Source: Polyangia bacterium
Lineage (GTDB): Bacteria; Myxococcota_A; Polyangia; Nannocystales; Nannocystaceae
Length of the DNA stretch: 64,000 bases
Reading direction: 5' to 3'
Assembly (NCBI GenBank): GCA_030430565.1
Contig: JAUIKS010000011.1
Coordinates: forward strand, 1 to 64,000
Position numbers and translations under genes: made by a program. This document shows, piece by piece, positions 23,625 to 33,200 of the stretch. The notes under the pieces are model-generated. The model was not told the origin of the DNA. It saw nothing but the letters and a program-made list of their open reading frames with translations, and ran no database searches. Positions within the stretch are counted from its first letter, which is position 1, and the number at the start of each line of letters is the position of its first letter.

Positions 23625-26594
23625 CTACACATGTTTTTCGAGCCAGGTCTTGAGCTCGGCGCGATCGTCCTCCGCGAGCGCGCCCGCCTCCACGAGATCG
23701 GACTCGGCCACCCGCGCCTGCTCGAGCGCGCGCGCGCGGCTCGCCGCGCCGCCCTCGGCCCACAGCGTCCGCGCCAGCGCGAAGCGAGCTGAGCCGCGCC
23801 GCGCCGCCGCGTCCTCGTCCCCCGCGGCGACGGAGATCGCGACCGCGCGCTCGAGCAGGGCCGCCGCCGCCCCGGGGCCGACGCTCGCGCGCGTGAGCTC
23901 GGCGCTCGCGATCAGCGGCTCGACCAGCCCCGCGTCGTTGGGGCCGTGGAGGCGCTCGAGCATCCCGATCGCGGCGGTGTAGGACTCCTCGGCCGCGCGC
24001 CGACGCTTCGCGCTGCGGCTGCGCGCGTCGAGCTCCGCCAGGGCGAGCAGCGCCCGCGCGACGCGTTCGTCGTCCGCGTCGCGCAGCGCCCCGCGCCACA
24101 GCTTCAGCGCCCGCGTCAGGTAGCCGCGCGCGCGCTTGGTCTTGCGCTGCGCCCGGGCGACGACGCCGAGCTTGTACAGCGACTCGCCGACATCCGGGTG
24201 CTCGGCGCCGAGGCTGCGGCGGCGCTGCTTGTACGCGCCCTGGTACTGGCTGGCGGCGCTCTTGAGGCGCCCGCGCTCGCGCAGCGCGTCACCCAGCCGG
24301 TCCATCAGGGCGGGCAGCTCGGCGTGATCGGGCCCGAGCGTCTGTCGCTTGTAGCGGAGCACCCACTCGTAGTCGCGGCTCGCGCCCGCGAAGTCGCCCT
24401 GGGCGTAGAGGTCATCGGCGCGCTGGCGCAGGAAGTCCGCCAGGCTCGCGCGCTCGGGGTTGAGCGAGCGCTCGAGGTAGTAGAAGCGCTGGAATTCCTC
24501 GCTCGCGGCGTCGAGCTCCTGCTCGCCGCCCCGCTCGTCTTTGCCGCTCGCCAGCAGCGCGCCGACGCTCTCGACCAGGCGCGCGTGGGCCCGGCGGTCG
24601 AGGCCGAGGCGCTGCATCAACGCCTCCGCGTGGCGGACCCGCGTCATCGCGCGGCGACGGGCGCCGACGCTGAGATCGAGCGTGATGAGGTTGGCGAGCG
24701 CCTCGGCGGCGACGTCGTCGTTACGTGTCTCTTCGGCCACCCACAGCGCCTCGGTGAGGGAGCGCTCGGCGTCGTCGCGCCGCTCGAGCGCGAGCTGCAG
24801 CGCCCCGAGGCGCCCGTGGATCTCGGCCTCGAGCGGGCGGTAGGCGAGCTCGCGCGACCGCTCGAGCGCGCCCTCGAGGCGCTCGCGCGCGGCCTCGAGC
24901 ATCCCGGTCGCGCGCTCGGCCTCGGCGCGGACGAGCTCGCCGCGCAGCGCGGCCACGGCCTTCACCGCGTCGCCCTCGGGCGGCGCCACCAAGGTCGCGC
25001 GCGTGTCGAGGGTGTCCACGTCATCACAGCGCTCGAGGCTCGGCAGCGCGCTCGTCGCCTCGAGCGCCCGATCCGCGACGGTCGCGTCGGCGCCCGCCAG
25101 GACCTCGAGCAGCGCGTCGAGCTCGTCGAGCCGACGCGTCAGGCACTCCATGCGCAGGTCCAGCACCCGCGGCGACTGCTCCTTGCGCAGGTTCGTCGCC
25201 TCGCAGGCCTCGCGGTGCCGCGCGAGCCAGTCGCCCGTGAAGCCGTCGATGCGCGCTCGCAGCGAGCGCCAGCGCGACTCGGCGTCGTCCCCCGCCGCCG
25301 CCCGGATCGCGCGCTCGACCGCGACGCGGCGCTCGGCGCCCCAGACGAGCTCGAGCTCGGCCTGTCCGCCCGTGCAGATCGCGGAGTCGGCGAGCAGCCG
25401 CGCCGCCGCGAAGCCGCCGACCACGAGCGCGCCCGCCACCGCCAGGCCCAGCGCGGCCCCGAGCCGGCGCCGCCGCGGCGCCTGCTCGAGCGCCTCGAGC
25501 AGCGCGTCCATCGACGGCCAGCGATCCTCGGGGTCCGGCGAGAGCCCGCGCGTCACCGCCCGCCGCAGCCACGTCGGCACGCGGCTGTCCGACGGCCACT
25601 CGCGAAACAGCGCGTTGTTGACCTCGAGCGCCAGCGTCTCGCGGGTGTCGCCCGCGTAGGGGTGCTGGTCGGTCAGCGCCTCGTAGAGCGCGACGCAGAA
25701 GCTGAACTGATCGCTGCGCGCGTCCGCGGGCTTCATCCGATGTTGCTCAGGGGACATGTACGCCGGCGTGCCGAGCAGCGCGCCGGTGCGCGTGAGGTTC
25801 AGCGCGAGCGCGCCGCCGGGGCGGCGCCCGAGCCCGCGCGCGGCGGCGTCGGCGAGCCGGCTCGTCGACGGCCGCCACTGCCCCGAGGGCTCGACGCCGC
25901 GGGTCCCCAGCTCGTGCGGTCGCGCCAGCCCGAAGTCGAGCACGCGCACGCGACCGCTGCGGCCGATCATCACGTTCTCGGGCTTAAAGTCGCGGTGCAC
26001 GAGCCCCGCCTCGTGCGCGGCCGCGAGCCCGCGCCCCGCCTGAATCATGACCTTTAAGACATCTCGCCACTGCCCCGCCGCGTCGCCGCCCAGCTCGCCG
26101 CGCCAGCGCGCCAGCGTCTCGCCCTCGATGAACTCCATGGCGACGAACAGCTGCTCGCGAAACAGCCCGACCTCGTAGACCTGCACGACGTTGGGGTGCG
26201 AGAGCCTCGCCATCGCCTGGGCCTCGCGCTGCATCCGCTTGCGGCTCTCGTCGCTCGTCAGCCCCGGCAGCGCGCGCATCAGCTTGAGCGCGACCTTGCG
26301 ATCGAGCTCCTGATCGTAGGCCGCGTAGACGACCCCCATGCCGCCCTCGCCCAGGGTCCGCAGCACGATGAAGCGCCCGATCTCCGCGGTCGGCCCGACC
26401 GCCTCGCCCCCGCCGAACAGCCGCTGCTTGACCACGCCGCGTGCGACCGCGCCGACGCCGTCGGTCGCCGCGCGCTTCGGCACGAAGCCGAGCCCGAGCG
26501 AGTCACCGTCGACGAGCTCGAGCTCCGCCGCCCCGCCCTCGCCGCCTCGGGGAGGGGATATCTCGGTGACGCCACGTGAGAGCTGATTCGCCAT
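23625..26594 (-). CDS. Ser/Thr protein kinase with TM segment and TPR domain
   Basis: 989 residues from the ATG complementary to 26592-26594 (an upstream frame to 26648 adds no conserved sequence). Hanks-type kinase: Gly loop GEGGMG at 82-87, Lys104 in VALKLM, HRDFKPEN at 201-208, DFG at 220-222 and MSPEQ in the activation segment, so catalysis should be intact. One membrane helix at about 378-402 separates it from a C-terminal half rich in TPR-like helices (RREAMTR, DYEWVLRYKRQTLGPDHAEL, QYQGAYKQRRRSLGAEHPDV). This is the common myxobacterial eukaryotic-like kinase layout; the TPR region probably recruits substrates. Targets are unknown. Confidence 0.93.
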   Translation of the reverse strand: MANQLSRGVTEISPPRGGEGGAAELELVDGDSLGLGFVPKRAATDGVGAVARGVVKQRLFGGGEAVGPTAEIGRFIVLRTLGEGGMGVVYAAYDQELDRKVALKLMRALPGLTSDESRKRMQREAQAMARLSHPNVVQVYEVGLFREQLFVAMEFIEGETLARWRGELGGDAAGQWRDVLKVMIQAGRGLAAAHEAGLVHRDFKPENVMIGRSGRVRVLDFGLARPHELGTRGVEPSGQWRPSTSRLADAAARGLGRRPGGALALNLTRTGALLGTPAYMSPEQHRMKPADARSDQFSFCVALYEALTDQHPYAGDTRETLALEVNNALFREWPSDSRVPTWLRRAVTRGLSPDPEDRWPSMDALLEALEQAPRRRRLGAALGLAVAGALVVGGFAAARLLADSAICTGGQAELELVWGAERRVAVERAIRAAAGDDAESRWRSLRARIDGFTGDWLARHREACEATNLRKEQSPRVLDLRMECLTRRLDELDALLEVLAGADATVADRALEATSALPSLERCDDVDTLDTRATLVAPPEGDAVKAVAALRGELVRAEAERATGMLEAARERLEGALERSRELAYRPLEAEIHGRLGALQLALERRDDAERSLTEALWVAEETRNDDVAAEALANLITLDLSVGARRRAMTRVRHAEALMQRLGLDRRAHARLVESVGALLASGKDERGGEQELDAASEEFQRFYYLERSLNPERASLADFLRQRADDLYAQGDFAGASRDYEWVLRYKRQTLGPDHAELPALMDRLGDALRERGRLKSAASQYQGAYKQRRRSLGAEHPDVGESLYKLGVVARAQRKTKRARGYLTRALKLWRGALRDADDERVARALLALAELDARSRSAKRRRAAEESYTAAIGMLERLHGPNDAGLVEPLIASAELTRASVGPGAAAALLERAVAISVAAGDEDAAARRGSARFALARTLWAEGGAASRARALEQARVAESDLVEAGALAEDDRAELKTWLEKHV

Positions 26595-26724
26595 CGGTCG
26601 GGCTCGAGTGGCTCGGGCCTCGGGCCCGCTCCGTGTAGCTGCAAACATAGCACCGCGTGGGCTCGGCCGCGCTCCGCGAACGCGGGCCTGCGAGGCGCGC
26701 GTCGGGGTGCGCCGTGAGCTGCGC

Positions 26725-27381
26725 TCAGACCCTCGCGCGCGTCAACTCGATGGCCGTGACGTCCTCCGACTCGCGGTCGACACACACCCGCAGGCCGCGG
26801 TCGTACTCGTGGGTGTCGGTCTCGTCCCCCGGGACCGAGCGATCGGGCGGACCGTAGAGCGCGAGCAGGTCCGCGAGGCGGCTGTAGACGCCGAGTCCCT
26901 CGGCGGTGCGCAGCTGCTTCTGGTACACGCCGAGCTCGACGGTCTGGACGCGACGGGTCTCGGCGTCGACGCGGTAGCGCCGCGGGCGGGCGAGGTTGGG
27001 CGCGCGCCCCGGCCGGAACTCACCGTCGCGGTCATACGCGTAGGAGATCCGCCAGATCCGGAGGTCGTCACGCGCGAGCGCCTCCTCCCCGGGGACAGCG
27101 CCCTCGCCGTAGCAGCTGCAGCGACAGTCGACGCCGTAGCGGGCGAGGACATCACGGACCGTCGACTCGCCGAGGACGATGTCCGCGATCCCGTGACCGA
27201 CGCGCAGCGTGAGCTCCTCTCGCTCGGGGAGGAGCGGGCCCAGGCCGGGCACGGTCACGGGCTTGGGGAGCGCGGGGTCAAAGCGGCGCGTGGGCGCGAG
27301 CTCTCGCAGCGCGCTCAAGCCGAGCGTAACGCCCGCCAGCTCGCGCTCCTCGTGCTCCTCGTGCTCCTCGGAAGAACTCAC
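26725..27381 (-). CDS. Hypothetical protein with duplicated BamE-like motif
   Basis: 218 residues, no signal peptide, with a Glu/His-rich start. Two segments share the pattern of SmpA/BamE-type repeats: ADIVLGESTVRDVLARYGVD (about 66-85) and GVYSRLADLLALYGPPDRSV (about 166-185), both of the form small-strand, G, ST/SR, x, xDLL, xYG. A CRCSCYGEGA cluster follows the first. No family can be assigned with confidence. It is 18 bp upstream of nothing on its own strand but lies downstream of the sulfotransferase-like gene (18-bp gap), so co-transcription with it is likely. Confidence 0.7.
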   Translation of the reverse strand: MSSSEEHEEHEERELAGVTLGLSALRELAPTRRFDPALPKPVTVPGLGPLLPEREELTLRVGHGIADIVLGESTVRDVLARYGVDCRCSCYGEGAVPGEEALARDDLRIWRISYAYDRDGEFRPGRAPNLARPRRYRVDAETRRVQTVELGVYQKQLRTAEGLGVYSRLADLLALYGPPDRSVPGDETDTHEYDRGLRVCVDRESEDVTAIELTRARV

Positions 27382-27399
27382 GCCCGTCGCCTCCTCGCC

Positions 27400-29088
27400 T
27401 CAGCGCTCGATCCACGTGACGCTCGCGCCCGCCCACGCCGGATACAGATCGGGGACGCGCTCGGCCTCGTTGCCCATGCGGTTGGCGAGCCCGCTCGGGT
27501 TGTCGTCATCGACCGACACTTCGAACACGCGCTCGGCCGGCTGCGCGTGGGTCAGCTCGAGGATCCGCATCGACGGCTCGCCCTCCTGCTCGACCTTGAT
27601 CCCGGCGGCCGCGACCAGGATGTTCCCCGTCTCCGGCAGCCAATCGGCGTCGCCGACCCAGGGCGCGTTGCCCAGCTCGCCGCCCTCGCCGTACTGCCAG
27701 ACCTGGCGCACGCGCATCGCGTCGAGGTCGAGCTCGAACTCGACGGCGCGCGACACCGTCTCCTCCACGGGCGGCGACGGCGGGCTGGCCTGGTACAGCG
27801 CGTTGTCGAACAGCAGCAGCGTCCCCTGCGGCGTGATCATCGGCGCGTGCTGCTGGAAGGGGTACTGAAAGTCAGGCTCCTCCGGCGTCAGCAGGTAGGG
27901 CTCCAGCGCCGCGCTCCAGTTGGCCGGCGGCGCGAGGATCCACTGCAGCGCGCCGGCGCGGTCGAACTTCACCACCGCGTCTTGGTGACGCAGCGAGACC
28001 ACGATCCCGTCGTCCGCCGGATCGACGAAGACCGCGTTGGAGTGGTCCCAGTCGATCGGGAAGCTCGACGCTGGATACACCGAGTCGAAGAAGTTCCCGG
28101 CGTAGGTGCCGTGGGTGGCGCGCAGCGGATCGAGCATGTCCAGCAGCGACCACTCCTCGAGGATCGTCCCGTCGCGCGCGAACTCGACGACGATCGTGCC
28201 GACCAGATCGGAGGGGAACTGCGTCGGCATAAAGTCGCTCGGCCGGGGGAAGCCCGTGACCGCGCGCAGCTCGCTGCTGAGCGCCATGAAGGTGTCGTCC
28301 GCGGTTGCGAAGATCTCGTGGTGAAAGGTGTCGGTCGCGATCGGCGTGCCCGTGTCCTCGGCGCCGGCGATGTTCGCCGCGTGCCAGCTGCCGACGACCT
28401 CGCCGTAGACATCGAGCTCGTAGGCCTTGTAAAAACCCGAGAGCAGCACGAGGGTGTTGCCGCTGGGCAGCCGCTGCGAGTCCTCGATCCGCCAGACGCT
28501 GCGGTGAAACCACACCAGCTCGCCGGTCGCGTCGAGCCCGACGATGTAGCCGCCCCCGCCGAGCTTGCGCGGCACGGGCACGTTGAACAGGGTGTAGCCG
28601 GGCTCCATGCGCTCGGGCTGCGCGAGCTGGATCGTCAGCGCGGGGAAGTCATCGGGCAGCGGCGCCGTCGCCCCGACGAGCGCGGGGCCCTCCGCGCCCT
28701 CGGGCCAGGCGAGCGGCGTCCCGTCCTCGTCCGCGAGCGTGAGCGTGAAGCGGTGCTGACGATCCGGGCGAAGCCCCAGCAGCGGGTGCTTGTGCTCCGT
28801 CGCGGCGCCGGCGAAGTCGACGACCCAGCGGCGCGCGCCGTCGTCGATCTCCACCCGCAGGCGGGTCGCCCGCTCGGTCTCAAACTCGATCACGCCGACG
28901 AGCGGCGCCGCGACGCTCGGACCGATCGTCAAGCGCGGCTCGACCACGAAGCGCGCCGTCGCGACCGCCTCGTCGCCGGTCGTCTGCTCGAGCGCCCCCT
29001 CCGGCTCGCCGCACGCCGCCGCAGTCAGCGTGAGCGTGAGCGCGAGCGCGCGCGGTCGGAGCGACGCGCTGTTCGACAAGTAGCGCAT
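27400..29088 (-). CDS. Aryl-sulfate sulfotransferase-like lipoprotein
   Basis: 562 residues from the ATG complementary to 29086-29088. Signal peptide with lipobox AAAC (Cys26). The body has the ASST beta-propeller pattern: HH at about 256-257 (DTFHHEIF), DWDHSNAV with His349, SLRHQDAVVKFD with Arg367, and QHAPMI with His414; these match the positions of the catalytic and sulfate-binding His and Arg residues of bacterial ASST. The family moves sulfate between phenolic compounds without PAPS. Unlike E. coli AssT, this one is predicted to be lipid-anchored. No DsbA/DsbB-like partner is nearby. Confidence 0.82.
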   Translation of the reverse strand: MRYLSNSASLRPRALALTLTLTAAACGEPEGALEQTTGDEAVATARFVVEPRLTIGPSVAAPLVGVIEFETERATRLRVEIDDGARRWVVDFAGAATEHKHPLLGLRPDRQHRFTLTLADEDGTPLAWPEGAEGPALVGATAPLPDDFPALTIQLAQPERMEPGYTLFNVPVPRKLGGGGYIVGLDATGELVWFHRSVWRIEDSQRLPSGNTLVLLSGFYKAYELDVYGEVVGSWHAANIAGAEDTGTPIATDTFHHEIFATADDTFMALSSELRAVTGFPRPSDFMPTQFPSDLVGTIVVEFARDGTILEEWSLLDMLDPLRATHGTYAGNFFDSVYPASSFPIDWDHSNAVFVDPADDGIVVSLRHQDAVVKFDRAGALQWILAPPANWSAALEPYLLTPEEPDFQYPFQQHAPMITPQGTLLLFDNALYQASPPSPPVEETVSRAVEFELDLDAMRVRQVWQYGEGGELGNAPWVGDADWLPETGNILVAAAGIKVEQEGEPSMRILELTHAQPAERVFEVSVDDDNPSGLANRMGNEAERVPDLYPAWAGASVTWIER

Positions 29089-29155
29089 GGGCCAGGTGAG
29101 GGCTCGAGGATAGCGCACGGACGAGCGTCGTCGCCCGCGCGAGGTCCTCGAGGCC

Positions 29156-29998
29156 TCAGTCGGTCACTAGATCAATTTCGAGGCGGCGATTCGACAGGTT
29201 CGCGCACTGCGGCCCCTGGCAACAAAGCGGCTCATCCATCCCGGCGCCGCGCGCTCCGAGTCGCCCCTGATCGATCCCGTGCGTCTCGACGAGCCGCCGA
29301 CGAAACGCCTCGGCCTGTCGCCCGGAGCGCTCTCGAGCGCTCTGCGCGGTTCCAAAGCGATGATCGGTGTGAACGCCGATCATGACGCGCACCTCTGGAT
29401 AGCGCTCGAGGACCGCCGCGACCCTCGCGGCGAGCGCTCGGCCTGCGCCCGTGAGCCGGGCGGTCCTCGTCTCGAACCAGCTCCCATCCTGGTGGCTCCC
29501 AAGGATCCGCGCGAGCTCGACAGGAATCTCGTCGGGGCAACCATCGGCGTCCTCGAAGCCGTTGCGCGTCTCGGGGTCTACGACGCACCCGTCGACATCG
29601 TCGATCCAGCCGTCGCCGTCAGTATCTGGGAGCGGGCAGCCGTCCGCGCGCTCGCTGGGCAGCTCGGGACACTGGTCGGCCTCGTCGGGGATGCCGTCCC
29701 CATCGCGATCACCGGGGGGACAACCGTCGGGCGTCTTGGCGGGAGTGTCGGGGCAACGGTCGAGTTCGTCGTACACGGAGTCGCGGTCGCGGTCGAACTC
29801 CGGACATCCGTCGTGATCGCGAAACCCGTTGACCAACTCGCCGTCGGCGGGACAGGCGTCGACGTCGTTCACGATCCCGTCACCGTCGTCGTCTGGGGGC
29901 GCGGTGCTCCGCGGATGGCACGCGAGCGGCGCTGTGATGAAGGCCGCGATCGCGACGCACGCCGCCCACTCAGACCTGGGGAGCCGCGAACGCCTCAC
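29156..29998 (-). CDS. OmpA-family lipoprotein with thrombospondin type-3 repeats
   Basis: 280 residues from a GTG start. Signal peptide ending in lipobox PLAC (Cys27), then four calcium-binding thrombospondin type-3-like repeats (DDDGDGIVNDVDACP, DRDSVYDELDRCPD, GDGIPDEADQCP, GDGWIDDVDGC) and an OmpA C-terminal domain (about 165-280) with GVHTDHRFG and the closing LSNRRLEI, whose Asp and Arg contact diaminopimelate in the family. It should tether the outer membrane to peptidoglycan. The divergent gene at 30216 begins ~218 bp away. Confidence 0.9.
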   Translation of the reverse strand: MRRSRLPRSEWAACVAIAAFITAPLACHPRSTAPPDDDGDGIVNDVDACPADGELVNGFRDHDGCPEFDRDRDSVYDELDRCPDTPAKTPDGCPPGDRDGDGIPDEADQCPELPSERADGCPLPDTDGDGWIDDVDGCVVDPETRNGFEDADGCPDEIPVELARILGSHQDGSWFETRTARLTGAGRALAARVAAVLERYPEVRVMIGVHTDHRFGTAQSARERSGRQAEAFRRRLVETHGIDQGRLGARGAGMDEPLCCQGPQCANLSNRRLEIDLVTD

Positions 29999-30215
29999 CC
30001 CGCCATCGTATGGCAGGCGCTGACGCGACCGCGCCGCGCGAACTCGTCAGCGAACTCACCACAGGTTCCACGCCATCGCGCGCGGCGGTCACATCCGCGC
30101 GACCGCGGGCGCGCGAGCTCCGGCGAGGCCCACGGGCCCGCCGGTTTTCGCCGTTTCGCAAGCATTTCGCTGGGCTTGGGAACCATCGCGGACTTTGTTT
30201 GTCGTACCGCACGAT

Positions 30216-33200
30216 ATGCCACGCGCCGCGACCCGACTCCCCCCCCCACGACCCTCCGTCTCGCGTCGCTGGCTCGGCCCCGCGCTCGCGTGCATCATCG
30301 GCGCGACCCTCGCGACGCCTGGCTGCACCGGCAAGCAAGCGCCGTCGCAGGACGAGACGCCGCTGCCCGCGGTCACGCCGCTGGTCCACGGCCTGCCGGT
30401 GCGGGCGCTCGCGCAGGCCGAGGCTGAGGCCAAGAAGGCGCCGCCCTTCTCGCTGACCGCGAGCGACGGCACCGGGCTCAAGCTCGTCAAGCTCGAGGCG
30501 CGCGGCGTCGTCGAGGAGCCGATCGCCTTCACCGAGCTGCACATGACCTTCGAGAACCCGACCGATCGGCAGATCGAGGGGCGCTTCACCATCGACATGC
30601 CGCCCGGCGCCGCGATCTCGCGCTTCGCCATGAAGATCGGCAGCCGCTGGCAGGAGGGCGAGGTCGTCGAGCGCCAGGCCGCGCGCGTGGCCTACGAGGA
30701 CTTCCTGCACCGCAAGCAAGACCCCGCCTTGCTCGAGAACCAGGCGGGCAACCAGTTCAGCGCGCGCGTGTTCCCGATCCGCGCCAACGAGCGCAAGGAG
30801 CTGATCCTCTCGTACTCGCAGGCGCTCGACTCCAGCGCCGAGCCCTACCGCTTAGAGCTCGAGGGGCTGCCGCAGCTCGAGGAGCTCGACGCCCGCGTCG
30901 TCATCCACGAGCCCAGCGTCGAGGCCGGCGCGGCCGCCTCCTCGCTCGGCGGCGCGGTCATGGGGCAGCGCGTGGTCGAGCTCAAGAAGTTCAGCTACAC
31001 GCCCGAGGCCGACCTCGAGGTCCCGGCCCGCGCGCTCCCGGGCAACCCCGCCGAGCTCGGTCAAGCCGGCATCCACCACAAGAACCTCGCGCTCGCGCGG
31101 ATCAAGGCGGTCGGCGCCACGCTGCCGCCCGCGCCCATGGAGCGCCTGACGATCCTGTTCGACACCAGCGCCTCGCGGGCGCTGGGCTTCGAGCGCCAGC
31201 TCCGTCGCCTCGGGCAGCTCGTCGACACCCTCGAGGCGACCCAGGGCGGCGGCTTCGAGCTCGAGGTGATGTGCTTTGATCAGGAGCTCGCCGAGGTCTA
31301 CCGCGGCGCGTCCGCGGGCTTCGGCGACCAGCACCTCGAGCAGATCCTCAGCCGCCGCGCCTTCGGGGCCTCCGACCTCGCGGGCGCGCTCAACAAGCTG
31401 GCCGAGAGGCCATCCGCGAGCGGGCCGCGGCGCCTGCTGCTCGTCAGCGACGGCATAGCGACCGCCGGCGACGACGCGATCAACAAGGCCGTGATCTCGC
31501 TGGGCGCCAAGGCCGGCTTCCAGCGCGTCGACGCGCTGATCGACGGCGGCCTGCAGGACCGCGACGTGCTCGAGGGCATGACCACCGCGCTCGAGACCGA
31601 CGGCATCGTCGTCGACGCCCGCACGCCGCTGCCGCAGATCGGCGAGAAGCTGCTCAAGGCGACGCTCTCGGGCGTCGCGGTCGAGGTCCCGGGCAGCAGC
31701 TGGTCGTGGCCGAGCACGCTCGACGGCGTGCAGCCCGGCGACGAGGTGCTGGTCTACGCCGACCTCAAGCCCACACGGACGGACCAGGCGACGCCCGGCG
31801 AGTTCTCGTCGATGACCGTCAACCTCACCGCCCAGGACGCGACCCACTCGACCAAGGTCGGCCTCGTCGAGGTCGAGCGCCCGCTGATCGAGCGCGGCTG
31901 GGTCGGCGCGAAGATCGAGCAGCTGACCTACAACCGCGCGCAGCTGGCCAATCAGCCATCTGGCTCCGGCCCCGGCGCCGCGCGGACCGAGCAGCTCGCC
32001 TCGCTCAAGAACGAGATCGTCGAGCTCTCGACCAAGCACCGCGTGCTCAGCGACTTCACCGCGCTGCTCGTGCTCGAGACCGAGTGGGACTACCGGCGCT
32101 TCAACATCGACCGCAACGCGCTCACCGACATCATGACCGTGGGCCAAGACGGCGTAGAGCTGATGCGCCGCTCCGCCGGCTCGGCGATCCCGAGCAACCC
32201 CAGCGGCGGCTACGTCGCGCAGAGCGGCGACGCGGGCGGCAGCGGCCCGGGCGGCAGCGAGCAGAAGTCTGGCCTCTACGCCATGAAGGGGCCGCGCGAC
32301 GCGATCCCGCAGATGGCCCGCAACTTCGACCCCGACATGGCGGAGCGCAACGCCGGCATCCTCGGCGTCATGCAGCAGGAGAGCGGCCACTTCCTCGCCT
32401 CGCCCTACGGCGGCGCGTTCGCGGTCGGCAACGACGACGAGGACGTCTGGGGCGGGCTCACGGGCACCGAGGTCGGCGAGGCCTACGGCGTCGGCGGGCT
32501 CGGCCTGGTCGGCACCGGCCGGGGCGGCGGCGGCACCGGCGAGGGGCAGATCGGCCTCGGCAACACCGGGCTGATCGGCAAGGGCGGCGGCGGCGGCACG
32601 GGCTCGGGCTACGGGCGCGGCTCCGGGTCGGGCTTCGGCGGCCGCGGCAAGCGGGTCCCCCGGGTCCGCCAGGCCAAGGCCCAGGTCCAGGGCGCGCTCG
32701 ACAAGGACATCATCCGCCGCATCGTCCGCGCGCACATCAACGAGGTCCGCTCCTGCTACAACGCCGGGCTCGCCCGCGACCCCACGCTCGCGGGCCGCGT
32801 CGCCATCCAGTTCGTGATCACCGGCACCGGCAAGGTCGGCTCGTCCGTCGTCAAGGAGACCTCGCTCAAAGACGCGCGCGTCTCGAACTGCATCGCCAAG
32901 GCGGTCAAGCGCTGGAAGTTCCCCAAGCCGCAGGGCGGCGGGAACGTCATCGTCACCTACCCCTTCGTGCTCGACCCCGGCGGCGGCGGCTCCTACACGC
33001 CCCCGCCCCCGCCCAAGCCGCTCACGCCCGAGGAGCTCGCGGCCCAGAAAGCGGCGCAGGAGGCCGAGCGCGCGCGTCAGGAGGCCGAGCGCAAGCGCTT
33101 GGAGGCCGAGCGCGCCCAGCGAGAGGCCGAGGCCGAGGCCCGGCGCAAGCTGCTCGAAGAGCAACGTCGTCAGGAGCAGGCGGAGCTCGAGCGGACCAAG

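Noticed and set aside
23946..26057. 703-codon frame antisense to the Ser/Thr kinase
   Set aside because: Arg-rich shadow; kinase motifs on the opposite strand settle the strand.
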